From: Salvia splendens
Taxonomy: Eukaryota > Streptophyta > Magnoliopsida > Lamiales > Lamiaceae
NCBI RefSeq assembly: GCF_004379255.2
Contig: NC_056034.1
Span: 31,995,262-32,059,261 of the forward strand
Direction: 5' to 3'
DNA: 64,000 bases
Part shown: positions 23,225 through 35,390 of the stretch, one piece after another
Layout of the letters: every line of letters starts with the position of its first letter
Position numbering within the stretch: the first letter of the stretch is position 1
Notes under the pieces: model-generated
Database searches by the model: none
Told to the model about the DNA's origin: nothing
What the model saw: the letters and a program-made list of their open reading frames with translations, nothing else
Position numbers and translations under genes: made by a program

Positions 23225-24598
23225 CGGACGAACAGATCAGGGAATGAAGTCAAAAATTGCAGTGCTGAGTTGATCAAGTTAGAATCAAATGGAGCCAGCA
23301 GGAGTTTCCCACATAGAAGATGGAGCTAAAGACCCCACCCCAAAAGCCAAGGGCAGGAATGACATTTTGGGAAGACGGTACCCTAAGGATCAGAGCCCTA
23401 CGCCTCTCTATAAATAGGAAGCCAAGCGCGAGTAGGGGGTTACACACACGCCTAGAGAAACACATTTTAGGAATTCAGCTCTCTTCTAGGGCTGAAATGG
23501 TAGCCCATTTTACTTCATATTCCAGATTTTGTCACGCACACACTTGGTTCTAGTTTCGTTTCAGCTTCGTGGTGTTGGGTGGTTGTTTTACATCAAGTTT
23601 GGAGTTGTGTAACACCGTCCCGAGAAGGGGCGAAGATACAATCTTTAATTTCGTGTTTTGTTGCTACAATTTACTTTTGGTTGTTTGTTGCTTATCGACT
23701 TCGTAATATTTTGAAAGCTTTTGAAGTTATGAATTCCGTTTTGCATCGGCATGTTTAGTTCCTTTATGCATGATCTCGCTTGTTGTGAATCTGAGTAGCC
23801 ATTTACACTTTTCTGTCTGATTGTTTAGAATTTCAGAATGAAAAGTGTTTTCAGATCTGGTTGTTCGTAGTCGCGTAGAGTAGATCTAGGCAAGTTTATG
23901 CTGATTGAAAGTTTGATAATGTCTGATTTAGCTTCTGAGGTGGAAGATCTGATAGCTGATTCGTGATTTCTGCATGATTATGACTTAGTTATTTGTTTAC
24001 GAAGATGCATGTTTAATGTTTAGGGTAGATTTACTTTTACAAGTTTGTTAAGTTAAGTTTATTGGGTCACAAGTTATTTGGGAATGTTCAGATCTGATTA
24101 TGCTCTGTTTTCATGTTGATTCTGTGGAGAAGATGAAGTTGTTAGAAAATGTTTACTTTATCGTACATTTTGCAGGAAACTGACACTAGTCCTTTTTACC
24201 TTGTTTGGCCGTTTCCGCAAATTACAGTATGAGTTGATCAAGTAGACTTTAGTTTCGTTTAGCGAGTGGATCAGTTTAGTTAGTTTAGTCTCCTAGTTCG
24301 TGTAATCGAGTAGTTTAACTTAACCCACCCTGTAAAGGGTGGCCGCAGCCATTTCCATTTTGTCCGCAACAAATTTAGAACACATCGTCTGAGATCGATC
24401 CTTACTTCCCTTTACTAATTCATAGTATTGTGGGTTAAGGTTTTGGAACACCCTGAGTTTCTCCATTTGTGCACTCGAGTTGGTTTAAATTGAATTAATC
24501 AGTTTGAATTGTCAGTGGATCTATCTATTCGCAGGACTGCGGGTAAAGACATACCTCGACCAGCTGAATCAGTTTGATACTCTAAGTTGATTGGTTCA
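23225..24598 (+). repeat. second part of the older Athila-like 3' LTR
   Basis: It begins with the duplicated CGGAC, then continues the LTR. A TATA-like CTCTCTATAAATAGG lies at about 23405, matching the TATAAAAGG position in the LTR at 41430, and GATCTG-rich leader text is shared in style. The end GGTTCA at 24598 is inferred from length and from the ending in CA. Confidence 0.6.
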
Positions 24599-25681
24599 CG
24601 ATGACCGGAGAAATTCAGAGTCTAAAAAGTCAAGCAGTTTAAGGGGGCGATGCATTAATTTACGCCACCTAATTCGATCATTTATAGATGAAATTCAATG
24701 GACGTTGCATTCTGATTTATGTGCAGATAATTTAGCTATTGTTTTTTTTATTAGTCAACTGTATGATTTCCCCTCCGTAATATATATTTGTTTGTTTTCT
24801 AGATTTCACAAAATCTGATCATAGATATATAAGATGGTACAGTTTCTACAAAAGTAATTGCCATGGATTTCAATTTTTGCCAACTTTTTAGGAAGACCTA
24901 ACTAAATAATTTTTAAAAATGTGATGTATTGATTCAGATATGATAAAGTTCTAAAATACAATGTGTCATTTTATTCGATGACTTATTTATTATGTTGGCG
25001 TTAGGTTATCCAAATAAAATAATATCTAGATACAATCTAGCATTGAATTGTGAGATATTACTATTGAGATATCTTAAAATGAGTACAATCTAGGATTCAG
25101 ATATGATAAGTTCTACGATTGAATTTTGTAGCAAAATAATAATTATAATATTTTAAGATATGCTCAATATTTAACCCACTCACCTATACATTTTTTTATG
25201 ATTTATAAGTGACTATCCAACCGCACCAATATATATATTTATTTTTAATAATAATATTATTACATGAAATATTTATTATTGCATAATAAAAATTAATATT
25301 TTTATGTAATTTTATTTTGTGTGTGAAGTGGAAAGAGTAACACAAGAGAAAAAATAAAATAAAGATAGGATTGTTTTCATTTTTAGTAATGAGTCATCTT
25401 GGTTAAAACAAACCAAACAAATTAAAAAACGTCATATTCAATGTGACAAGGGAGTAACTATCTCACAATTTAAACACATGAGCTCATTAAGTTGGGGCGA
25501 AAATGTACCAATTAAATGTTAATCAAATCACCAAATATGTCAACGAAAGAAAAAAAAATAAGCACAATATATTTTTGAGCTAAATACTTTATTTCAAGAA
25601 TGATAATTAAACTTAATATTTTCAGATCTTACCACGTTTTTGAATATTTAAAATTTTATACATATATTGGGAAAACTCAAA
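24599..25681. other. AT-rich spacer, no gene seen
   Basis: No ORF with any recognisable content. The segment 25131-25325 is duplicated at 29887-30080. Confidence 0.5.
25131..25325. repeat. AT-rich duplicated segment, copy 1
   Basis: Starting with AATAATAATTATAATATTTT and containing GATATGCTCAATATTTAACC and GACTATCCAACC, it matches 29887-30080 with small indels in direct orientation. Neither copy carries a gene. Confidence 0.8.
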
Positions 25682-26664
<983 letters not shown>

Positions 26665-26818
26665 AAAAAAGCGAAAGAAAGAAAAGGTTGGAAAAGGAGG
26701 TATAAATTATAATGTCTTCACTTCACTATTTAAAAATTAAAATATTGGAAATAATGAAAAGGCAGTGATAGAGAAAGAGGAGAGAGACTGCATTTTATTC
26801 ATATATTGGTGTGTATTA

Positions 26819-28330
26819 GAGCATCCGCAATGGGGCGGATGACAGGCCGCCCGCCCGATGCCTCGGGCGCATCATCGTCCGCCCACTATGGGTACGCGGA
26901 CGATGCCCGAAGCATCGTCCGCGCCCTATAGATCGTCCGCGGACGATATGCGGACGATAGGGCACTATGGGTGACGCGGACGATGGCGCGGACGATGCAA
27001 CGCGTTTTTATTTTTTTTTATTTTTTAATTCCGAAAAATTTATTTATATAAAACCTCCTACCCCACCTACATTTGTAACCTTTCCATTCACTTTTCCACA
27101 CTGAAATTACACTATAAAATGGATTCCGGTGAATACCCATGTCCGAATAGTCCGATGTTTGGGGGTGGTGCACGTTGGCCGGGTACAGACCCTGACGAAT
27201 ATCGGTCGTTCGACTCCAACACGCAGTACGATCTTGAATTCAGTACGGATTCGTACGGTCTGTCTGACATGGAGCCGTCTTCAACTTGCCCCGCCGCCCC
27301 CGCCAGAAAGAAGCGGAACCGGCACGGGCGTACAAGGTGCCACCTCCGGAAACGAATGAAGAGTACGCCCCCGGGAGGACGAACTACCAACCGGATGAAA
27401 CCCTCGTCTTGGCAAGGTGTTGGGTGGATATTTTGAAGGACCCGGTATTCGCGAACAACCAAAAGCAGGTTGCGTACTGGGAGCGCATCGCCGAGCGCGT
27501 ACAAGCGCCATAGGGAGCAGCTCTGCAAGCACTGGGATCAGGTGAAAAAGCAAGTCAACCTGTTCTCGGTGGAGTACGAGAAGTGCTCGAGGGAGCAGGG
27601 AAGCGACGAGAGCTTGAGCGATGTGCGCGATAGAGCGTTGTTGTCGTACCAGTCAATGTACGGCAACTTCAAGCATTTCAACATCTAGGCGCTCTTGAAG
27701 GACAAGCAGAAGCTCCAGGGCGGGATTCTGCCATGGCTGTGCCAAAGAGGACGAGGACCACCAAAGCCGGTGCTTACACAAGCAGCGAAAGCGGCGCATA
27801 TCCGGTGGACCTCAACCGGATGATGTACGGGGAGGAGGAGAGTTCCGGCACACCGGTGTCTTCCCGACGTCCCATTGGCGTCAAGGCTGCGAAGAACAAG
27901 GGGTAGGTGAAGGCGACATCCTCCTCGCAAGCCGCGGCCGCCCCCCATCGCCGATCTCGACCCCGACCCCGGCGGCACTTGCATATGCGGAGTTGGCAGC
28001 GGCTGCCAATCGGAGGACGTTGTTGGACACGCACAACGCCCTCATGCAATGTCAGGACACGGCCAAAGCCGAATACCTCCAGGGGATGATCAATGAGCTA
28101 CGCCGCAAGTTGGGACTTTTGTAGACTAGTCAACTTTTTTTCATTTTTAACTCGTGTAAAACCTTTTTTTAATCAATATAGGATTTGCCGTTTTTAATTA
28201 TTCGTGGTATTTGTTAATTATTTTGCATTGACATATTTTAAAACATTTAAATTAATTAACAAAACAATAGTAAAACCTATAGGGCGACCTTTAGGGCGGC
28301 TTATAGGGCGCCCCACTGCAGGTGGAAGGG
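26819..28330 (+). mobile_element. PIF/Harbinger element with Myb-like gene only
   Basis: The left TIR GAGCATCCGCAATGGGGCGG follows TTA (26816-26818). The GC-rich sub-terminal region repeats CGGACGATG and CGTCCGC motifs. A TATA box (TTATATAAAACC, about 27046) precedes the ORF. The right end is decayed: GGGCGCCCCACTGCAGG near 28310 resembles the complement of the left TIR. No transposase gene is present. Confidence 0.65.
27119..28124 (+). pseudogene. Harbinger Myb/trihelix-like accessory protein, broken
   Basis: In plant PIF/Harbinger elements a Myb/SANT (trihelix)-like protein binds the element ends and brings the transposase to them. Here the ORF begins at ATG 27119. It changes frame near 27290, carries the SANT-like block in the second frame (TNYQPDETLVLARCWVDIL, KQVAYWERIAERV), then returns to the first frame near 27490 (KRHREQLCKHWDQV, NLFSVEYEKC, then FKHFNI and a TAG where Trp is expected at 27686). 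Further C-terminal residues (ALLKDKQK, then a tail ending NELRRKLGLL) continue with more frame changes to a TAG at 28122-28124. Two frameshifts and at least one stop make it non-functional. Proteins of this family are often misannotated as glutathione S-transferase T3-like. Confidence 0.75.
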
Positions 28331-28672
28331 TAAGATGATAAAATGCTTACGTGGCGGTGCATAGGACGGGCTTTAGGGCGTCCCGTAAGCACAACATATT
28401 GTGTTGTGTTTTCTAACAAGTAGGGGATCCCATCCTCCGCCTCACTCTTTCATTAATAATTCATTAATAATTTTATTAATATTTGGTGTACATTAACCAA
28501 GGTAATTAATACGGATGGTATTATCAAACAAGTTATTTAGTGATTTCCAAAAAAATATACGTTAATTAGATCATAATGATGGTATATATCAAACTATTTC
28601 TTAGATTTTAATCGTTTAAATGGTTTAATAAATTTTGTCAAAATGTAATTAAGAATACAAAGTAAAAATTTG
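28331..28672. other. AT-rich spacer, no gene seen
   Basis: Includes a short GC-rich patch (GGGCTTTAGGGCGTCCCG near 28368-28385) that may belong to the Harbinger element's right end; otherwise featureless. Confidence 0.4.
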
Positions 28673-28675
28673 TTA

Positions 28676-29399
28676 GAGTATCAGCAGCAGAGTTGAGTGG
28701 ACACCCGTCCGTCCGTCAGTGCCAGCGGCGTGTCACCGCCTGCTCGCGGTTGAGCTCTTACCGCTGGTGCGGCGCTGCTCGATGCATCAGGCACGTCCGT
28801 GCCAGCGAGCAGCTGACATGACACGTTCTGATTGGCCAACGACATTTCCATTGGAAATTCATTTTTTTAAATCGAAAATAATACAAAAAATTAAAAAATA
28901 TATTTTCAGATTCCCAAAAATATGGCCGTTTTTTTACCGTTTTCTGGAATTCTTTTGATTTTTTATTTATTATTCCCAAAAACATCTACACACATTTATC
29001 ATCCATTTTTCACATCAAATCATCTCCTATTCATCTCTCATTCATATTTTTTCGTACAACTTATCTACATCTTCCTCTCTCACTCAAACCCTCTCAAATG
29101 TACTTTAATTGTTGATTTTTAATTATGTAATTTTTAATTTTTAGGATTTTAATTATGTACTTTTTAATTTTTAGGATTTTAATTATGTAATTTTTAATAG
29201 TATTCCAAATATTTTTAATGCATTTTAATTTTGTGGAAATGTTTTTATTTAAATTGAATAATAGAATGGTGGGACCCTTGAGCTTGTCCTTGTGGAAGAG
29301 TATGGATGTGGGTGTTGTGCTCTAGCCTAAGAGCAGGGAGTAAAAGTGGGTCCGGGCTCACATCCGTACTCGTTGGCAAAAACACAGATGGGAATGCTC
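28676..29399 (+). mobile_element. non-autonomous Harbinger deletion derivative, 724 bp
   Basis: Flanked by a perfect TTA duplication (28673-28675 and 29400-29402). Ends are GAGTATCAGCAG and GATGGGAATGCTC. The first 420 bp match the 5' part and the last 290 bp match the 3' part of the transposase-bearing element at 2815-4764, with the transposase region removed. It joins CAAACCCTCTC in the leader to TTTAATTATGTAATTTTTAA in the tail. Confidence 0.85.
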
Positions 29400-29663
29400 T
29401 TATCTTAGTCTAATGCTATGTACTTTATATCAGGTATGGTCATATAAATTAAAAATCGTTACACATACTGATATATATGGAGTATATACATTTAATCAAT
29501 TTGGCTCAATGTATACATTTGCATTTTATTTAGGTTTTATGCAAAGCTTCTTAAAAAAGCTATATAATGGATGTAACTTTTAAACTTTTTTATTGTCTTT
29601 GATTTATAAATAATCAATCAAGCTTTTAATTTGTACAATGGATAATTTACTTTTAGTATAATA

Positions 29664-29866
29664 CTCTCTCCGTCCCATTAAAAATGACTCACTTTCCTTT
29701 TTTGTTTGCCCCATCCAAGATGACTCATTTCTATAAATGGAAACACATTTATCTCTACTTTATTCCATCTCTCTTACTTTACTCTCTCCACTCAACACAC
29801 AAAATAAAATTGCATAAAACTCCGTGCCGCCCAAGGAAGGGGTCATCTTCCTTGGGACGGAGGGAG
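29664..29866. mobile_element. Stowaway-like MITE, 203 bp
   Basis: The terminal inverted repeats CTCTCTCCGTCCCA and TGGGACGGAGGGAG flank the element, with TA on each side (29662-29663 and 29867-29868), as expected for Tc1/mariner-type MITEs. No ORF of its own. Confidence 0.85.
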
Positions 29867-29886
29867 TATATGTATAAGAGAACCCA

Positions 29887-30080
29887 AAATAATAATTATA
29901 ATATTTTAAGATATGCTCAATATTTAACCCACTCAACTATACATTTTTTTTATGATTTATCAGTGACTATCCAACCACACCATTATATATTTATTTTTAT
30001 TAATTTTTTATAATGATATTATTACATGAAATATTTTTATTGCATAATTTGATATTTTTATGTAATTTTATTTGATATTT
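29887..30080. repeat. AT-rich duplicated segment, copy 2
   Basis: Direct-orientation copy of 25131-25325, beginning about 20 bp after the Stowaway MITE. The two copies lie about 4.8 kb apart. Confidence 0.8.
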
Positions 30081-30772
30081 TTATGCAGTTAAATATTTTT
30101 TTTTTATTTTGCAAAGTGATTTTTTTCAAAGGGGTTTTGGAAATCGTCTATATTGCAAAAGGGTTTTTTGAAAATAAATATTACTAGATAATTTACGAAC
30201 ACAAGCAAAAGACTAAAATGATTGACCTGACTTCTCGATTTTTCAAAATAATGCAACAGTTTTTGTTTTACTTAATTTTATTAGGATGATCGTTTTAATT
30301 TATTTTATTTTTTATTTATGAAACACCTTGCTGCTTATGTTAAGTTTATAAGCTAAGACTTTAGAGGACATTCTCCAAATTTACACACCAACTTAAATTT
30401 AATGATTGCGTTAGATTGGTAATTGGAAAACACCCTAAACTCCACATTCAATTTTTTTATTCTTTTGTCATATTAAAAAGAAAGGTTTTGGTTAGTACAA
30501 CTGAATAGAAAAGAAGATTTTGCTAATTAATTTACTTTTTACTTATAACTTTATAATGCACAGAAATATATATAAATCTTAAATAGAAATCTCTAAGTTT
30601 AAAAATTAACTTTTTAGCTGCTAAGAATAATAAATTTCAATATTTCTTAATTCTTACTATTATTTTCACAAATTGAGACACTTGCTATTCCAAAATGTTA
30701 GAATGCAGCGTGTAACAAATTGAGACACTTGCTATTCCAAATTGAGACACTTACTATTAAGGATGATTTGTC
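30081..30772. other. AT-rich spacer, no gene seen
   Basis: No coding signal. GAGACACTTGCTATTCCAAA occurs twice near 30676-30740, with a third partial copy, indicating a small local duplication. Confidence 0.5.
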
Positions 30773-30869
30773 ACGTGAAGCTGAGTGAATTTGATTGAAA
30801 TGATAGTAACACTTCATTGCCACCGTGAAGCTGAGTGAATTTGATTGAAATGATAGTGACACTTCATTG
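30773..30869. repeat. two-copy tandem repeat, 50-bp period
   Basis: A 47-bp block containing GTGAAGCTGAGTGAATTTG and GACACTTCATTG is present at 30773-30819 and 30823-30869 with one visible difference (AGTAAC/AGTGAC). Confidence 0.9.
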
Positions 30870-30917
30870 GGTGGCAAATTGTACTATATTCTCTCCATTC
30901 CACATTTTAAAATAATA

Positions 30918-31139
30918 CTCCATCCGTTCCATGTTAATAGAGTCATTTTTCTATTTTGGTAAGTTCCAAGTTAATTGAGTCATTTCTATTTTTAGCAAAA
31001 AGTAATTCTTCTTTTTACTCTATTCTCTCTTCATCTCTCTTACTTTACTCTCTCTTACTTTTTTCACCATCCATTTAACACACTATTCTTAAACTCCGTG
31101 CCGAAAAGAAATGCCTCTATTAACAAGGAACGGAGGGAG
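30918..31139. mobile_element. Stowaway-like MITE, 222 bp
   Basis: Ends CTCCATCCGTTCC and GGAACGGAGGGAG form imperfect inverted repeats flanked by TA (30916-30917 and 31140-31141). It belongs to the same broad family as the element at 29664. Confidence 0.85.
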
Positions 31140-31781
31140 TAGTATGAAGTATTTGAATGTGATAAAGTTGAGAAAAAAATGATTGAACATTTAATTAAGA
31201 GAAATAAGACAAAAATTTAATATTTTGAAGTGATTGTCTTATTTGAATACGATAAAAGTGATAAGGTCATCCACAACGCTGTCACTAAACCGTCTCTTAA
31301 CCGCCCCTTAAATTATTATTCACGGGCCCCACTGTACTTTTTTACTCCATCCCTTAACTAAGGGACGGAACCTGCAACTTTCCGTCCCTTAACCGTCTTT
31401 TAAATTACTATTTATTCAATTTCATTTTTTATTTTTATTTCCAACCAAATTCAATTAAAAAAACCACACTTCATTAAAAATAAAATAAAATTACAACATA
31501 AAATAAAAATACAACTTAAATTTCAAAAAAATAAAAAAAGACATAATTAAAATCCTAAAAAAATAAAAATGACATAATTTAAAATATAATTTTATAGAAA
31601 ATAAAAAAACTACTCCGCCTGGAATCATCCCCCGAAGGCGGTGGAGGTGCACTGAAGCCGTGAGGAGGTGGAATGCCAAGTTGTGCAGCCATAAACGTAA
31701 TTCCGTTAAGCCAGACTTGGTATTGGGCGGGCGTCATGCGGGAAGTGTCCGCCATTGTGGCGGTCATGTACATGGCCATAA

Positions 31782-32354
31782 GAGCATCATTAACCCTGGC
31801 CCGGAATCAGGCCCCAAGTCCCCTCCACGTCATCATTCCCATAAATTTGAGTCCCAGGCCACAACTGCTCTAACCCTGCAGGCCCAATCCGGGACGCAAT
31901 TAATAAATGACACTATTCACAACTTCAACATATTTTACTCGTAAATACAATACGTTGAACAATTCAAGCCGGGAAAATACATTGTTCAGTCGAAAAAAGA
32001 AAATTACAAATCCTAGAAAAAAAAATTTATTAAGCCCTAGAAAATAAAAATTACAATTCCTAGAAAAAATATTGAAATAATTTAGAGGATAGAAATGGAG
32101 AAATTGGAGGAAGAATGTAGAAGAAATGGGTAAACATAGGCAAAACAAATATAAAAATAAAGAAAAATAATTTTTTTGGGGGTTTGCGGCCCGTCCCGAA
32201 GCAATGAACCCTAGGTCGGGCCGGATCCCGGGAGCGTCCTCAGGCCGCAACTCCAGCCCAGGGACCGGCCCAGGCCGCAACTTCCGCTCATCCAACGCAA
32301 CGCCTGGGTCGAGACTCGCTTTTTGCGGCCCGACCCCAAGCGTTAATGATGCCC
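31782..32354. mobile_element. Harbinger/Tourist-like MITE, 573 bp
   Basis: TIRs GAGCATCATTAACCC/GGGCATCATTAACGC (second read on the minus strand) are flanked by a perfect TAA duplication (31779-31781 and 32355-32357). Sub-terminal parts are GC-rich with GGGCCGCAA and CAGGCCGCAACTCC repeats; the middle is AT-rich. It interrupts the Myb-like gene of the surrounding element. Confidence 0.85.
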
Positions 32355-34973
32355 TAAGGGAGTTGGGGGGTCCCCCGAGCCCGCCTGGCTTGATTCGGCT
32401 CGTGTTGGGGGTTTGGAGCCCCTTGCACAGCGGAAGACATGCATAAACAAATAAATCAGATACAGATCTATTTGACCGATTATGGGATTAATTGATTCAC
32501 ATGTTAAACAATCAATTACATGCTAGAATGCACATTAATTCATGCTTAAGGAATTTAACCCTAATTCATGAAATCCTGCTGTTTAGAATTAACGATCTGA
32601 TTCTCCAAAGAATCGACGATTGCTTGCGCATTCTCTTCTTCATACTCAACCACAAGCCTTCTAATCCGTATCCAGAACTCTGATAATGACCTTTGGGTGG
32701 GCAAAGCTTGTCAAAATCGAAAAGGGCTTGACTAGGCAGAAGACAGAATTCCCACCAGAAGGGCATGAAAATTTCCGTCTCCTCGGGAAAAGAGGGAGCA
32801 CGAAATTTAATGATTAAATTCATTAATTTTTTCTTCTATTTAGTCTCCTTTATATAGAGTTAAGATGGGTAGATTAGGGATCCATGAAGGTTACTCTTGG
32901 GTCAAACCTGTTGGACTTTTACTAATTAAATTGAGCCACAATTTAATACAAGTCTAATAGAATATTATTATCATCCACTATAGTATAATAATATTGACTG
33001 CCCGTCCAATCCCAAATTACGAGTAATCCAGGCTTTACCTCTTTAATTTATTATTTCCCGTGTTTAAGATATAAATATCCATTAATTAATTTAAGCCTGC
33101 TATTTGACTTTAATTAATTAATATATTTTTCCAAGAGTTGTCTAGTTCAAAATCTTTATTTATTATTCTGGAATAAATTCCAACCGGCCGGGTTTCTGAA
33201 TAATAAAACCTTTTTTGAACACCTCTTGAGGATATTATCAAACTGGACTCACCCAGCACACGATTCATTGCAATAACAATACTAGCACCTCTAGACATTA
33301 ATCACCACTACCCAAGATATCGGGATTCTTGGATTGCGAAAAATCCGCACCATTTGATAAATCAAAGTAGTGCATAATCAATATCGTATGTTCAATGTTA
33401 TTGTAATAGCCGAGACTTAGATTCTCGAGAGTTATGAAATAAAATGCGAGAAATTTTATTAAAGAATGAATAAGCATTTCCATTTCTTGAAAATAAGTAC
33501 AAGTACAATTTACAGAACCTCAAACTAATAAATTACAATCTTCGGCGATGAGAATAAATGAATCGAGACCCGATGACTAGTAAATAATACATGTGTTGAA
33601 AACAAAAGAAAAAGAGAAAAGAACAAAGGAGAGTTCAAAGTGAACTACTACAACCGAGCGATCCTAGAGAACTTCCTCGGCCCGGATCAGGAGGGGTCCG
33701 ACGGGCTGGGAGATTAGGGGATGAACCACGTGGAGCCCGCTTCTCAGTCCTGCCCAAGATACAACTCCTATAGAAAAATAGACATAGGAGAGATGGAGTG
33801 GAAGCTTTCACTAAAAAGGAAAAGGGAGATATTACCTTTTGGATGTTGGAAAGTTGTTGGAGCTAATGAAGCAATTCCAGCCAGCCTACACCCCATCAAT
33901 GAGCAGCGCGTACCTCTGTTTAGGTCAAGGAAGTCAGCCACAAAAGCCACCAAGGACCTGGTGCACCTGCAATAAAATACAACAACTCATAAGTGAGCCA
34001 ATACTAGACCCCAGATAAAGCCAATTTTGGTTAAATGTGCAGCAATAGGGCACCAGAATAAAACACCAAATTTAGTTAACTATCAGAGCATGCCCAAGAG
34101 CTGTTGACTCAAATAAATGCATGAGTACACCTCCACATATCACCAAAATTAGTTCGGATGGAGGCCAAAAAAACTCAGAGTTTATACTCTGCAAAGCTGC
34201 AGAGGAGGCAACCATCACACAACCAACCAAAGATCCTTTTTTTTTCAGCCAAGTACATCAGCCATTGTGCCAATTTCCCCCTCTGTTCCATCCTCCATCA
34301 CACAACAAACTACTCACCAAATTGAGCAGCAAGTGGAGGAGGGAGGAAGATCAAGGCTAGCAAAGGGGAACGACTTAGCATTGTGAGGAAAAGGTAACCT
34401 CACTCAGTCCCAACTCATTTTGTTTTCCATATCATCATGTAGGGATTCAAGACATGTTAGAATGTTACCACTCAGTTTTGGAACAACATGATAGTCATAG
34501 AGTATTATAACATAAAGTATATGCATAGCAACCACTTTAACCCTACTAGAAACGATCTCATGTTTAGTGAACAAATAAGACACCAGTGACCATATCAGCT
34601 TGAACCCCTAAGTTTCCTCATTCATGTGCACCGATGAACACCAAATCAAGAAATCCACACAAACTTAAAAGATCTAGACAACCTACTGCCGTCTCCCTCG
34701 AAGGGCAGATACAATCTGTCAAATTCTCAGACCATGGGATAAGAACAAAATCTACCCTAAAGGAATCAACCAAATAGGCTAAGATAGAAGGCTTAGCTTG
34801 AGGGTTGAGGATCCCTGGTTCTGGACGCCGGCAGGGATAGCCGCGAGAAGAATCCGCGGAACGACGAAGGACGAGCTAGGGCCGTCATCGTGAGCGGCCA
34901 GCAGCGGCGGTGACGCGGGTCTGGGAAGTGGGCCAAGCAGCGTCTGCCCCAGCCGGGAGCGTCGGTGACGGAG

Positions 34974-35192
34974 CTAGGTGCCGAGGATAGGGAGCGCCGG
35001 CGGCTGAGAAGGACGGTGGACTAGAGTGGTGACTCTCCAGTGGCCCGACGAAGCCTCAATCGACGAGCTAGGGTTCTTCTGGTTTGAGTATGAATTTTCG
35101 GGAGGGAGAAGAACATCCGGCGGCGTGAGAAGGGCGCCGACCGGAGCAGCGACCGACGGGCGACGAAGAAGGAGGCGCCGCTGCCTTCCCAT
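34974..35192 (-). CDS. small antisense ORF inside the Tekay LTR, function unknown
   Basis: A 72-residue frame starts at ATG 35192 (MGRQRRLLLRRPSVAAPVG) on the strand opposite to the retroelement. The protein is Arg-rich at its N-terminus, then Pro/Ser-rich, with no motif I recognise; an N-terminus of this kind could resemble an organelle-targeting peptide, but that is speculation. Upstream on the same strand lie a CT-rich leader, a cluster of GGCCCA boxes and, just inside the ORF, AACCCTAGC. In the 3' LTR the same frame is shorter because CAG has become TAG after NSYSN (near 59194). It may be a captured first exon or a chance frame behind an antisense promoter. Confidence 0.3.
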   Translation of the reverse strand: MGRQRRLLLRRPSVAAPVGALLTPPDVLLPPENSYSNQKNPSSSIEASSGHWRVTTLVHRPSQPPALPILGT

Positions 35193-35303
35193 CGACGGAA
35201 ATCCCCTTCTAGTTAGGGTGTGCTTCCATTTTGTTTTTGTTGAGGAAATGAATTGAGGAAGAAAGAAAGGGGGAAGAGGGGGCTGATGGATTGGAGTAAC
35301 AGT

Positions 35304-35390
35304 TGGGCCTTGCCCATTAAAACAGAAATCGGGCCTCCTCAAAGGAAATAGAATCTGGGCCGATTTCTTAAGAAATAAGAATTTTGGGCC
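35304..35390 (-). promoter_or_regulatory. cluster of four GGGCC (site II-like) boxes in the LTR
   Basis: TGGGCC or GGGCCT occurs at 35304, 35331, 35356 and 35385, giving GGCCCA/AGGCCC on the minus strand. TGGGCC site II boxes, bound by TCP-type factors, are typical of housekeeping gene promoters, commonly together with a telo-box; AACCCTAGC lies at 35075-35067 (minus). The CT-rich leader and short ORF lie downstream on the minus strand. Function as an antisense promoter is inferred. Confidence 0.4.

Larger units (their letters stand above)
12841..24598 (+). mobile_element. 3' remnant of an older Athila-like element, split by a chromovirus
   Basis: The tail 12841-13269 is homologous to the last part of the intact-structure Athila element at about 53930-54317: shared AGTCCTAACA, TCTTGAC..CGGA, a GGGGGG tract, and TACTTGAGGACA followed by GAGCAGTT just before the LTR. 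The 3' LTR starts TGACGAGGCTCATTTC at 13270, is interrupted at 13401 by a chromovirus, resumes at 23230 and ends near GGTTCA at 24598. Joined length is about 1.50 kb, the same as the LTR of the element at 41430. The rest of this element and its 5' LTR are missing; R1 copy B abuts it on the left. Confidence 0.65.
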
